Part shown: positions 35,054-45,947 of the stretch, one piece after another | How positions within the stretch are numbered: position 1 is the stretch's first letter | Layout: each line of letters opens with the position of its first letter | Source: Gigaspora rosea | Lineage: Eukaryota; Glomeromycota; Glomeromycetes; Diversisporales; Gigasporaceae | DNA: 64,000 nucleotides | NCBI GenBank assembly: GCA_003550325.1 | Contig: QKWP01000265.1 | Coordinates: 122,893-186,892 of the forward strand | Reading direction: 5' to 3' | The notes under the pieces: model-generated | What the model was told of the DNA's origin: nothing | Databases searched by the model: none | Seen by the model: only the letters and a program-made list of their open reading frames with translations | Translations under genes and position numbers: made by a program

Positions 35054-35120
35054 AGCCTATGTCACTCAAAATAAATATATATTTAATATTAAAAATATTG
35101 TTTATATAAAATAAATATAT

Positions 35121-35733
35121 AGGAAATTGCTATTCGCACTATGGATTTTTGCTATTCGCACCATAGTTACACAAAATTTTCTATTTTAGAATTTATGCAC
35201 TTGTGTTTCACAAAGGCCCGGTGCATTGTTTTTCAAAAATAATTTTTGGTTATACGCCATTAATGTCGTGTAATGTTGTACAAGTCTAATTTTGGTAACC
35301 TAACCTGGGTCGGCCAGCATTAAGTTTAATGCTGGTGGCACTATCATGATAATGCCCCCAATGGGGTTAGACATAATTCCGGCCCACCCTAACCCTAAAT
35401 CAGGCCAATTACTGTACATATACTAGATGCATATGTCCTAGATTTAGGGGTAGGGTGGGCCGGAATTATGTCTAACCCACCGGTAGCATTATCATGATAG
35501 TGCCCACCAGCATTAAGCTTAATACTGGCCAACCCAGTGTTAGGTTACCAAAATTAGACTCGTGTAATGTTATACACCATTAGTGGTGTGTAACCAAAAA
35601 TTATTTTGCAAAAACAATGCACTAGGCCTTTGTGTAACATAAGTGCATATATTATTTTGAATTTTAAAAATAGAAAATCTTGTGTAACCATGGTGCGAAT
35701 AGCAAAAATCCATGGTGCGAATAGCAACTCCCT
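35121..35733. mobile_element. 613-bp foldback element, TTGCTATTCGCAC ends
   Basis: Nearly the whole element is a palindrome. The ends read AGGAAATTGCTATTCGCAC and GTGCGAATAGCAACTCCCT, and the arms share TGCTATTCGCACCATAG, TTGGTTA-ACAC, GGCCAGCATTAAG and GGGCCGGAATTATGTCTAA. The flanking 8-mers AAATATAT and AAATATAA match at seven of eight positions, compatible with an hAT-type duplication but in AT-rich DNA. There is no reading frame. A fragment of one arm recurs near 12250-12350. Confidence 0.8.
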
Positions 35734-36439
35734 AAATATAATTTGTAATTAGAATTTAAATTAGAATTTTAATTTTAAATTTTAAATTTGGAATTTGAAA
35801 TTGGTATTTGGGATTGAGATTTGGGATTGGGATTTGGGATTTGGGATTGGGATTTGGAATTGGGATTTGGGACAGGTTTGGGATTTGGGATAGGTTTGGG
35901 ATTTGGGATAGGTTTGGGATTTGGGATTTGGGATTGGAATTTGTCCAGTTTTGCCACATAGGATTTTTAAATATAGGTGGACAAACCTATTTGTCTGGGT
36001 TTGTCCATAGCCCAATCCCAAATCCCATAGGTTTTGCCAACATGTATATTTGTAATGGTCACGTATTATATACCCTTTATTATGTAGTAGTACTGTAGCA
36101 CTACTGATTGGTGAATTGCATATTTAATTTTTTTATCTTGCTAATTTATTGTTATTATTCACACTTTACAGATCAAGAAATAAATGAAGTACTTTATTAC
36201 CTATAAAAAGTTACCCAGATACAAGTAAATTTTATAAGCAATCTAATTTAATATATACTTATTTAATTATTTTATCCTTTAACTCAACCTATTTATTATA
36301 TTTATTTTTCGTTTAAAGCAGCTCCAATATTCTTTTATAAATTTTTTTTTTTAAGTTAAAGTCTGCTGCTATGGGTGGGAGTCTTTTTATTCAAGTATGT
36401 GGACCTGGAAACCTCTATGGGCCCCTAACATTTGTTAGA

Positions 36440-36604
36440 GGCATGCCATTTATTACGTAATATTTTTTACTTAGTAGCTATCTCTACCCATGTATAGTGT
36501 AATCATTTTATCTAATTTTGATTGATTAATATAATATATAGACATGATTACTACTATTTCTAACCATGTATTCATAGTAAAAATTATATAATAAATGGCA
36601 TGCC
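36440..36604. mobile_element. 165-bp MITE with GGCATGCC ends
   Basis: The left end is GGCATGCCATTTATTACGTA and the right end is its inverse (...ATAATAAATGGCATGCC), with the AT-rich next part also pairing (ATTTTTTACT / AGTAAAAATT). No coding sequence is present. Confidence 0.75.
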
Positions 36605-37271
36605 CTTACATGAATAAGAGTACAACTAGCCACATGTACAACTTTTGGTTGTCTAATTTAAGTAGTCTGCCCAAAGGTTCTACACTAGCTGCCATACCTG
36701 CAACCCAACTAGAGGATTGCCTATTTAAACTCTCTGGTCCAAGCTTTGCCTGCCAGCCCCACTTGTATCACTGGGTCAGCCCTTCTGTATATTAGCCAGT
36801 CAAGAACAGCCTTAGATACCAACAAACCCTCACTTAGAACTAATTTATCCTTGCAGAAAACTTGAAAGAGCAGTCTCTGTCCCATACAGGTATTACCTAC
36901 ACTTCAGTTACTTACACATTTACTGAGGCTTATACTTGCAGTCAGAGAATACCCTGCAACCACTACCGTTACTTACTTCTGCCCTTGTAAGGTTTGCTCC
37001 AACCCTGGTACTCACATTACCTTTCTACTAGTCCTTCTTCGATACTTCTTAGATTTCCAATCCACTTGGCCCGAAAGGGTTGATCTACCTGGCATTAGGT
37101 GCTATTATGGTTTTTCATCTCTGGTACCTACTTCTATAACATAGGTCCTTTTCCTCTGGTATAACTCTGGTGGCCAGGTTGGTAGACCTTGTCCCTGAGG
37201 TCGACATCTGGTTCTCCGGCTTCAGTCCAATATTCCAGTTTTGGTAGCATCATCAAAGATCTTTGCTACCC
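36605..37271. other. GC-richer non-coding segment, possible old retroelement
   Basis: The base composition is clearly less AT-rich than the neighbours and the plus strand is pyrimidine-rich. No frame is open over more than about 65 codons and no protein family is recognised. It ends in a hairpin, GGTAGCATCATCAAAGATC paired with the following CTTTGCTACC (37240-37271). Its style resembles the segment at 39137-42965, so a structured RNA or a non-coding retroelement is possible, but this is not shown. Confidence 0.35.
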
Positions 37272-39136
37272 TTTTATAATTTATGAATTTTTAATATCTT
37301 TAATTATTAACTAGTGCAATAGGTAGCACATTTGTGCCACCCATCTTATACAGAATTCAACAATTATTTTAGTTTTTTAGATTCCAAATTTTGCGCATTT
37401 TTGAATTGATTTTTGGATCAAGTATAACTAACTAATAGAATTGATGCATTTTAGCTAATAGATATAATAGTTATTTTTCATAGTGATCGAACTTGTATAA
37501 ATATTATTGATATCCCTCTGGGAGTTAACAGTTCTAAAACCCACAATTAAATAAAATAAACATTCATGTCTTTATACTCAGATCAATATGGACTGTTACT
37601 TGTATCTTCATACACGTATAAACCCAATTACAATCATTAAGCGACTTAATGATCTTGATCACATAAATACTGTGAAGTCTTCATGTTCCCCAAGTTAATA
37701 GATTTAGGTTTAGTTTTATTTATAAATGTATACAACTATCTGCATCTTCATAAACATTTAGCTGTTAGCCTCTATTATAAAAGCAATTCATATAAAAACC
37801 TCTATACACATTCACGCTTGAAGTACTAAACATATGAAGCATTTATTAAAATTTACTGTTAAACCCAATTCCACTGAACCGTTTTAGAGGTAGTTCGAGT
37901 GTAGTTATATCAAAAACAAGATTCAAGTGTATGAAAAACTCTAATATATAAATAACTTCATCTTCTAATAAAACTTATCATCTGCCATAATTGCCTTGTA
38001 CATTTTTACCAATTATTTTCATCATATAAAATAAGGCATTTCTAATTGCAGAAATTAAGTCTCATGACTATATGAGAAAATCTTGTCTCAGGATAGGATG
38101 AAATTCACTAAGTCAATCAAGTCAGTTAATAAAATTATTATAAACAATTTTTTGGTTTAACTATAACAGTAGTATGACAGTAGTTCGTATTTGTCATTTT
38201 TGAAAAATGGCTCAAAATTGTCGTGAAGAATAAATAGTATTACTTTGTTCATATAAGAATCTATACAAATGGGTAAGCATGGGAGACATTCGATTCTGAT
38301 GATTTCTGGGATCTATGTTATACAAATATTTATATTACATAGAACAGTAAAACCGGAACTTCGTGTATAAGCAGACTTATAAAAAAAACTAGTATCGGTG
38401 CACTATTCCACTAATTGAATAACTTCATAGCGAACGTTTCTATGTGAAATCATGTTGCATCATGTTGCATCATGCCATAATGAGGAGGTTTGTAATCAAT
38501 AGAAATATTATATACAGACAATAACAATACTTAATAGAAGTTCAGTGATGTTCTAACTTGCTAGAATGTTCTTTTTTCTAGATCCTTTTTTAAATTCAAA
38601 AGTAGTTGCAGTTTAAGGCGTGTTGAACAAACTGTAGCCAATATAAAAGAAAGAAAATTACAATATTATATTTATTTTACTATTCTTATTTGTTTTTCAT
38701 ACTATTTTTTTCAATTAAAATGACGTATTTTATTTAGTTTTCATTAAGTTTATTCATCACGAGGTTTCTTTTTTTTTTAGCCCAGATAACGCTTTGCTTT
38801 ATTATTTAAGCTACAACAATTATTTGCAATTTTTTCTTTTGTTGTTTTTTCTTTAATATAACTGATTTCATGTTTAGTTCGTCCAATTCAACTGACTATT
38901 ATTATTATTTTTTATTTAGTTGCTTAAACCAAGATGTTAAGTAGAAATAGGAATCCGATTATCGTATTAAAAAAACTTCTAAAATTAAAGATGGTAATGG
39001 ATTTTTAGTCAAATAAATATGTCGCTTATTACTAAGCCAACTATACTTAAAATGTTGACTGGTCTGCAAATAAGTTTATATTATTTTATTATGCGTATAT
39101 TATTTAATAGTATGTATAAGTACTGTATTTTGAAGG
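37272..39136. other. non-coding DNA
   Basis: No gene or bounded element recognised. A short triple repeat ATCATGTTGC lies at about 38450-38475. Confidence 0.45.
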
Positions 39137-39139
39137 GTT

Positions 39140-39213
39140 GGGGCCCTATAGTCTAGTGGTCTAGATGCTCAACCCTCACAGCCAAGGTCTTTGGTTCAAA
39201 TCCTACTAGAAGC
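39140..39213 (+). repeat. tRNA-Glu-like sequence (SINE head or tRNA relic)
   Basis: Box A-like TAGTCTAGTGGTCTAGATG and box B GGTTCAAATCC are at the right spacing, with CCCTCACAG in the anticodon region (CTC, Glu-like). The 5' and 3' ends do not pair into an acceptor stem, so it is unlikely to be a working tRNA gene. The internal promoter boxes would still allow Pol III transcription. Confidence 0.65.
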
Positions 39214-40299
39214 AGTTTTTAGAAAAAATTCAGATACAAGACCCTATAAAAGTCTATGTGAAGTACGAATCTGGTTTTAGGAATTTCTGGAAAGAGATCC
39301 ATTGTGGAGGGTTGGCACTATAGATGACAGTTCAGTTATATGAAGGTTGCACAAGTAATTCCTTGGTGGGCAAGAGCAAGGTAGCACTAACAACCCTAAG
39401 GCGGTCTTGGGATCTTGATTGGAAGAGTAACATGACTGTAACACAAACCTGAGTGTAGGGTCCGTATTGGGCCAGGCTAAACCCGCAGGTTTTAGGATCG
39501 GGCCGGGTTTGTGCATGGGTTGGGTCTAAATTTTAAAGTTTGTTTGTATAGTGGGCCGGGTTCGGGTCAGGTTTATTAAATATTGAAACCGGCTGGGCTT
39601 AGTAAATAAGCCCAGTACAGCCCAATAATACTGTAGTTCCTATTGGCTACAACCTATTATAAGTTTAGTTAGATATTCCTACTTTTGCGGTATATAAAAA
39701 CTTTAATTACAAGTTTAAACTAGTATAAATATAGTCAAACTTTTATATTTATTTATTTTTTATACTTACCGTAGACTTTTATCTAATCAAATCTGCACTT
39801 ACTACTACAGTCAGGATATATAATAATGAATTAGGAAATCAGATTCTGGCGTATCGGATCTCAGATTTGATTGGTTCTTGTACGCCTTTTGGTCAGCACT
39901 CTTCAGAAATTTTTTATGCCCAAATTTATTACGAAACCCGCGCATAAGTAGACAGTAGAGAATATGTAGCTTAAATGATCAAAAATAATCAGTGCCGATC
40001 AACTCTCATAAAAAAAGTAAATGAGACTTGAAGACTTGCAAGATTTTATGCTCATTCGGAAGGCTAGTGCATGAAAACTCAAGAACTTCGTCACACCCTT
40101 AAACGATATACGAGATAATAAAGACAACGAGTTTTGATAATCCTGAGTAATCCTGCATAATAAATTGTCCTCAAAAAGGTAAATGAGAACATAAATTTAT
40201 TATTGTTTCCTGCATATTGTTAAGTGAAAGAAATTAAAAACGTATACTAAATGGCTTTTTAGATCGTTTAGTTTATTTTTAGACAATGTATAAACAGAA

Positions 40300-41650
40300 T
40301 AAAAAATTTGACTGTAGTTTAAATTCCATAAGAACGAACATAGAATGATAGTAAGAACAAATATAGAGACGAGCTTAGCACAATAGTTAGGGCGAATGTA
40401 TATAGCACAATAGTTGAGACGAATATAGTACAGTAGGTAGATTAGAAATGAACATAGCATGATAGCTGGGCAAGTATGATAGTTGGGCATAATATAATAT
40501 CATAGTTGGGACAATATAATATAATAATTAGAATGAATATAGTATGATCATTGAAATGTAGAAAAATAGTAGCATAATAATTAGGACGAACATGGCATAA
40601 TAGTCGAAATGAACATAGTACTATCCCTTAGATTGTAGTAGAACACAGGCAAATTTGCCTGCGTTTTTGCACTTTTTTAGCTCTGATTTACTTTTTTAAA
40701 ATGCTTAAATAATTAAATAAAACTTAGTACAATTATATTTGAAAATAAGGATTACTTTTTTGCAAAATTAGTTTTTATATTATAAGAAAATAAATTATAG
40801 TTACATATAAGCTGAAAATAGATAATTTTAAGAAAAAATTTTTTAAAAAATTTTATTACAATTTTTCTGCGATCTTATTTAGTTTTAGTTTTAGAACTAT
40901 AGTTCTTAAGACAATATTGTAGTTTATATAAAGGATGACAACTTTCATTATTGCAACTTTAATGATTTACTTGTAAAAATTAAGACTTGTATTAGAAGTA
41001 AAGATTTTTTTTATAGACGGGAACATATAAAATTTGAAAAAATCAAAAGAAAAATTTTAATAGTAAAAATGCCAATACAAGAACTTTAAACATTTATTAT
41101 ATTAAAGTTTTCTAATGATTTTAAAAAAAATTTATAACAAAGTTACTAAAACAAAACTCAAAGAATATTTTTTACTTAGAAAAGATATGACTAAAATCAA
41201 TATTTAAAATTTTATTAAAAATTTTAAAATACGCAGGCAAATTTGCCTGTGTTACAATCTAAGGGATAGTACAATAATGGAATAAGCATAGCACGATATT
41301 TGGCAAATTTCAAAAGAAGCTTAGCACAATAGTTAAAAACATATAGCATGCAATTGAGACGAATATAGCATATTTTATTGATAAGCATTGCATGATAATT
41401 AAAATCTAGCATGATGATGATGAATGTAGCATGATAATTAGGATGAATATTATATGATAATTAGGTAAATTCGTAGAATTCAGAATGAATATATATAGCA
41501 TAAGAGTTGGTACAAGATTTAGGTAAATTCAGGACATAGCATAAGTGTTGGTAAATTTGTAATATAGTACAAGAGTTTGGTAGATTTAGAACATAGCACG
41601 AAAACTTGTAGTTTTATAGTACTGTAGTTAGCACTAATTTAAATCTTGTA
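40300..41650. repeat. ~30-bp degenerate tandem repeat, interrupted
   Basis: Units like GACGAATATAGCATGATAGT run from about 40300 to 40620 and again from 41270 to 41650. The 643-bp TCCCTTAG element lies between. GTAC flanks that element on both sides, and removal of one copy restores a unit (GAACATAGTACAATAATGG). Confidence 0.8.
40624..41266. mobile_element. 643-bp TCCCTTAG element, copy 2
   Basis: Same ends and same internal palindromes as copy 1 at 16876-17519, and nearly identical throughout. TA is present at both borders, but GTAC also flanks the outer TATCCC/GGGATA, so the true duplication (TA or GTAC) is unresolved. No reading frame is present. Confidence 0.88.
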
Positions 41651-41789
41651 TTATAGCACTGTAAATTCTTAATATAGTATTATATAGTAGTTAGATTCTT
41701 AATTTTTTATAAAAATATAAAAAATAAAAAAATAAACTTAACGGATCAATGATAATTCTTGGATGCTTTAGAAATTTCCAGCCATAAAA

Positions 41790-42063
41790 GGGGATCGCTA
41801 AAGCCTTGTACCCACGTAACTTTTGAAATTTTAGTTATAATTAGGGTTAGTGTTAGTTTATCATTAAAAGAAGATATATATATAGGTAAAATTGCATTCT
41901 CTACATTTTTTATTAATGCACCAGAATGAGTTTAGACTATCGGTTTTATGTTTTTGCAGTTTTTTTTGATTTTTGACTTCTTCGTGTAAACAAAATTTTA
42001 TGATTCTGATTGGCTGATCTATATATAAAAAGTCACGTGGGTACAAGGCTTTAGCGGACCCCC
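41790..42063. mobile_element. ~275-bp MITE, GCTAAAGCCTTGTACCCACG ends
   Basis: The left end is GGGGATCGCTAAAGCCTTGT and the right end is its inverse (ACAAGGCTTTAGCGGACCCC), followed inward by CCCACGTAACTTTT / AGTCACGTGGG. The interior has ATTAGGGTTAGTG and a short AT-rich stretch; no gene. Confidence 0.75.
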
Positions 42064-42965
42064 AATTCAGAATTCAGCTGTCCTAATTCAAAATCGGGTT
42101 ACTGGGTTTTGGGCCTAAATTTTCAAACCCGTAATAAATTTGTGCAAGTTTGGGCCGGGTTTACAAAATAATCAGACCCGGCCCGACCCGAACCCAGAAC
42201 TTTTTATCAGGCCGAACTTGAATTTCGGGTTTGTAAAATATTTTCAGGTTTGGGTTTGGGCTTGAAGATACCCGACCCAGCCCAGCCCAATACGGACCCT
42301 ACCTGAGTGGTAAGAAAAGTAGTGAACACAAAGGGATCTGTGGTAAAGAATTTGCCTAAACTGGATAAGGAACACCTCTGGCACCAGTATCAACCCTAAA
42401 TTGGAAGAAAACTACTACTATAGAGGTAGATTTGCGAATTGGAGATACCAACAAAATGACGAACCACGGGTGGAAAGTAATTGTACGAAATAAAGCTCCC
42501 TGGCCTAACCAACGGTAGAACACTAACTGCTCTACAAGAAGTTGAAAGTAGTACAGAAATGTATTACGAAATCCAGTTGGGAGTAGCTGTGTCACATAGG
42601 AAGAGTGAGAGCTAATTTGCTGAAAATAGGGGTGGTTCTCACTCGGGCCAATTACGCAACACAGCCGGTGCTCGCCTATCTTTAGGAGAAGTATTTGCTA
42701 ACCAATCCAGATAGCATATTTGCAGTAATATATGATAGATTACTGAGAGTAGTAGGCAAAACTTAGCTTGTGCCCTACCAGCGCATGGGTAATCTCAGGA
42801 CACCAAGGTTTAGGAAGTAACCGTGAGGTTACAATCGTCTAGGCAAGGCCCTTGCACCTACTTGAAAGTATAGGATCGGCAATATGAGAGAAGCGGGAAT
42901 AGAGTAAATAGCAGAATAACAAAATAGGAAGTAGTTCAAAAATACAGGTTATACAGAAAATGGGG

Positions 42966-43279
42966 TATAGAAAACTCTGGTAGGTTTAGGTTACAGATAG
43001 TCAAGAATATCTGAGTCTCTTGTACTTAATATAGCATATCAGCCGATTTGTTTCAACTCCAAAATCAACCAATCATGATTGAGGATTATCAAAGAAATTT
43101 CATACTTAAAATTTATTACAGCATGAATTTTCATAAGAACGACCTTTTTAACTAACCTTGTGTTTATAATTAAATACTTAGAAAATTATAGTGCTTATAT
43201 ATTTAATTATAAACTAAAAATCTGCTTCCGAGTTTATCCTTGAAGTTGCCAACCCATTATAAACCCATCATCCTCTTTC
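42966..43279. other. non-coding DNA
   Basis: AT-rich sequence between the tRNA-headed element and the histone relic. Nothing recognisable. Confidence 0.4.
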
Positions 43280-43470
43280 TAAAACACCCAAATATTTCAA
43301 CAAACGGTAAAAGCACGTCTTTCTACAGCTTAGCATAGCTCTTTTATTGAGTTTTATTGGTTTTTTAACTTGTCTAGATGTCAAAGAAGCTCTTTTGTTA
43401 GTTGTAATAAGTGCTTCGTTTGTTAGCTTTTCAATGTCACTTAGGAGCAAATTTTCATATAACAGTTTAC
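43280..43470 (-). pseudogene. histone H2B C-terminal relic
   Basis: The minus-strand translation DIEKLTNEALITTNKRASLT followed by SRQVKKPIKL aligns with the H2B region that in functional proteins reads like DIFEKIAxEASxLxxxNKRxTLTSREIQTAIKL. After L (near 43350) a one-base shift leads to KELC-stop-AVERRAFTV, which fits the H2B end ELAKHAVSEGTKAVTK. The N-terminal tail and first helix are not found upstream. The frameshift and stops make it a relic. The assignment is by eye and should be treated as probable. Confidence 0.6.
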
Positions 43471-43612
43471 TGAAAAAAGGCCCAAAAAATCAAATTAGCC
43501 GATATAGTATAATATTGTATCACATAATATATACAAACATATACTTAATAATAAAGTCTTCGAGGCACGACCTCACCTTAAAAAAAAAAGTACTGTATTC
43601 CGATAACCTATT

Positions 43613-44451
43613 TAATAAAAATATTTATTATTAAAGATCGTTTAACAACTAAAAAAACGAGATTTAGGTGTTCTCAAGCAGTAAGCTTGATTGATTTGCT
43701 AGGGATTGTGATGGTGCACACTATAATGACGTTATTTAGGGTGTTGTCAAACATCTTAATCAATCTATCGAACGGGCCCACATTTTTATTAAAAATAATT
43801 TAACGAATCAATTATTATCGCTGTTTTAAAATAGTGATATAAAATAGAGTCAAGCGTGACCATGTTGCACAGCTATCTAGTTTTGATTGATTCTAATAAA
43901 TGACCACTATTACAAACACATGCGAGAAAATTTTAACTGAATTACAGTTTGAAGCCAGTCTATTTCACAATGTATCTACATCTTGGTAAGTGGATTTGAA
44001 ATTCTGTGGATTCGGAATACATCTAAATGGATTTCAAATTCAAAAACAAGAATCCTTACGAACTTATAATTGCAGCATTCTATGTGCATACTAATACAAA
44101 TTTGGGAACTCCTAACTAAACAAAACTTCCATACCTCTATTAATTATAAGCGGCACTTCTAAACCATATTTAAATTACGTATTGGACCAAAATGATGAAT
44201 TGGAAGCAACAAAAAAAAAACAATATTTATAAAAATTAGTAAATATGCTAAACANATAAAAATATTTATTATTAAAGATCGTTTAACAACTAAAAAAACG
44301 AGATTTAGGTGTTCTCAAGCAGTAAGCTTGATTGATTTGCTAGGGATTGTAATAATGATATTTAAATTACGTATTGGACCAAAATGATGAATTGGAAGCA
44401 ACAAAAAAAAAACAATATTTATAAAAATTAGTAAATATGCTAAACAAATCA
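43613..44451. repeat. duplicated blocks around a one-base gap
   Basis: Block A (43613-43700, containing ATCGTTTAACAACTAAAAAA and GATTTAGGTGTTCTCAAGCA) recurs at 44256-44351. Block B (44166-44254, containing TTAAATTACGTATTGGACC and GATGAATTGGAAGCAAC) recurs at 44359-44449. The order is A, ~470 bp, B, N (44255), A', B'. A'B' is a version of A-B lacking the 470 bp between. Confidence 0.85.
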
Positions 44452-44606
44452 AAGTATAATAGCACTAAAATAGCACTATACCTACATATTCGTCTGCTTT
44501 ATGTACACGGATACGAAGGTTTCTTCAAAATTCTAGCATTCAAGAATATTCACCACGTTCGACGATTGTCTAATCAACAGTGCGTCATGTGAGTGTCATG
44601 TGCTAC

Positions 44607-44920
44607 CCCAGTATCGCTGTCAAAATTTCACTATCACGTGATTTTTGGCCAATAAACAACAAGATCAGGTGTAACATAACACAAAGCGGAAGATCAAAAC
44701 AAAACGTTCGCTTTTTCAAAAAATTGCCCATTTCCCTAAAATTTGCATAATAACCACCTTTCGAGTCCTAACAAAAAAAATTCCTTGAGCAATTTTACTA
44801 TACATCTTGCTAACTTCAAGCCCTATAGGACAGTATAGGTACCCTAACCCTAACTTAAACGAACTTGAAGTTTTTTGGGCACGGTCACGTGATAGTGAAA
44901 AAGTGACAGTGATCCTGGGG
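44607..44920. mobile_element. 314-bp MITE of the CTAACCC-containing family
   Basis: The ends are CCCCAGTATCGCTGTCA and TGACAGTGATCCTGGGG, continuing inward as TTTCACTATCACGTGA / TCACGTGATAGTGAA. The interior has AGATCAGGTGTAACATAAC, TAACAAAAAAAATTCCTTGA and ACCCTAACCCTAACTTAAA. A 100-codon open frame on the minus strand reads through the element and is not a gene. Confidence 0.78.
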
Positions 44921-45787
44921 AAGATGGTAGCTGCTGATTGGCCGATTCCCACATGATAAACCCGAGCTTTTACGAAATTTGAGAAAGTCCCCATGCTAAA
45001 TGGGTAGGCTTGTACCAAAATGTATAATCTATCGTCACTTTTTTGATTGCCTTAAAAAACTAGATCAGTATAATCATTGCAGGTATAATGCAAAAATACC
45101 CTTATTTTAATTCTGGCCATCTGTACCATACTGATCTGTTATATAGTTTGGGGGAATTAGATCAATATGGTACCGGTATGGTACAGATTTTAGGATATGA
45201 TTATAAAATACTAGATCAGTATGTTATGGGGATGTAAAATACCCATTTTAAAATCAGAATTGGTTTTATATACCGGTATTATTAAGGTTTGACTTTTTAA
45301 AATTGGTATTTTACACCAAATACCAGACCGATTAGCTCCCCATACCATACTGATTTTCTGTAATTCCGAAAAAAACCCACCGAATCAAACGTTAGAAAGA
45401 TTTTATAATATTTGGATTTTAACTAATTTTGTATGGGAATATTAGTATAAAATTGCTTAGACCATGCGCATGCACGCACGCATGCATACATTCATGCGCA
45501 TGTTGCCCATCTTGAATGAATCTAGAATTGATATCCTCAAACCCATCAAAAAATTTTTGTACATTCATTGCGTGAACTCTAGTCTAACTTTCAAAGTGCG
45601 ATACCTGATTCTATAATTGATTTTCTAATAGCGATAGTCGTCGCTTAATTGCCGATATTGATTGTCGCCATACCATTCTATATAGAAAAAGATCCCGATT
45701 CTGAAATCCGATTTCTATTTCTGTGCTTATATTTTTGAATCATGCTCGGTCCTGTCCATAATAATAATAATAATAATTATAATATAA
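44921..45787. other. non-coding DNA with dispersed ATACTGATCT repeats
   Basis: Several direct and inverted copies of ACTAGATCAGTAT / ATACTGATCTG and GGTACCGGTATGGTAC lie at 45055-45365, probably decayed foldback material. No gene. Confidence 0.5.
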
Positions 45788-45947
45788 CAGGGTGAAACCT
45801 GAGTTGCGAAATAGTGAAATCCGCTTTGTAGATCGGGTTAGGGTGAAATCCGCGTTTTATTATGTTTTTTATTATATAAAAGCGGATTTCACCCTCACGT
45901 GATGATCATAGCAGGTTTCACTATTTTACAACTCAAGTTTCACCCTG
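45788..45947. mobile_element. 160-bp MITE, CAGGGTGAAACC ends
   Basis: The left end is CAGGGTGAAACCTGAGTTG and the right end is its inverse (CAACTCAAGTTTCACCCTG). GGGTGAAATCCGC / GCGGATTTCACCC pair further inside. It is embedded in TAA/ATA-rich DNA, and no reliable target-site duplication is visible. Confidence 0.8.

Larger units (their letters stand above)
34412..36063. mobile_element. foldback element with C-rich/G-rich satellite arms
   Basis: The left arm runs inward from GTGGTCACATTTGTAATTAT and ACTTGTTGGCAAAAC (34421-34455) into CCCAAATCCCAATCCC units (34470-34690). The right arm is the inverse: GGGATTTGGGATTGGG units at 35810-35940, then TTTTGCCAACATGTATATTT and GTAATGGTCAC ending near 36063. 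The centre near 34740/35070 is a short palindrome (TTATTTTAAGTG / CACTCAAAATAAAT). Two other elements have landed inside (34757-35053, 35121-35733). The long frames read through the satellite, of Gly/Trp/Phe or Pro/Asn/Lys/Ser composition, are repeat artefacts. Confidence 0.75.
39456..42301. mobile_element. 2.85-kb hAT-like non-autonomous element with 8-bp duplication
   Basis: The ends are TAGGGTCCGTATTGGGCC and the exact inverse (GGCCCAATACGGACCCTA would be the ideal; the right end has GCCCAATACGGACCCTA). The target-site duplication CCTGAGTG is exact at 39448-39455 and 42302-42309. Subterminal zones carry many GGGCCGGGTT / AACCCGGCCC motifs. The interior has no transposase frame: it contains a ~30-bp degenerate tandem repeat (AACATAGCATGATAGTTGGG type, 40300-41650) and two further insertions (40624-41266, 41790-42063). 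Confidence 0.9.
39137..42965 (+). mobile_element. non-coding element with tRNA-like head, split by an hAT-like element
   Basis: The segment starts with a tRNA-like sequence (39140-39213). It continues as moderately GC-rich, purine-rich DNA to 39455, is interrupted at 39456-42301, and resumes from 42310 to about 42965 with the same composition. No frame longer than about 80 codons is open in either strand. A tRNA-derived 5' end followed by a non-coding body is the plan of a SINE. The body of about 1 kb is long for that class, so it may be a composite or another type of Pol III-derived element. The 3' border is not defined. Confidence 0.5.

Noticed and set aside
39140..39213. Functional tRNA-Glu gene
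   Set aside because: Box A and box B are present, but the acceptor stem does not pair and the flanks continue into a longer repeat, so a SINE-type head or relic is more likely.
44716..45018. 100-codon minus-strand open frame
   Set aside because: It lies mostly inside the MITE at 44607-44920 and spans its terminus. No similarity to a known family.
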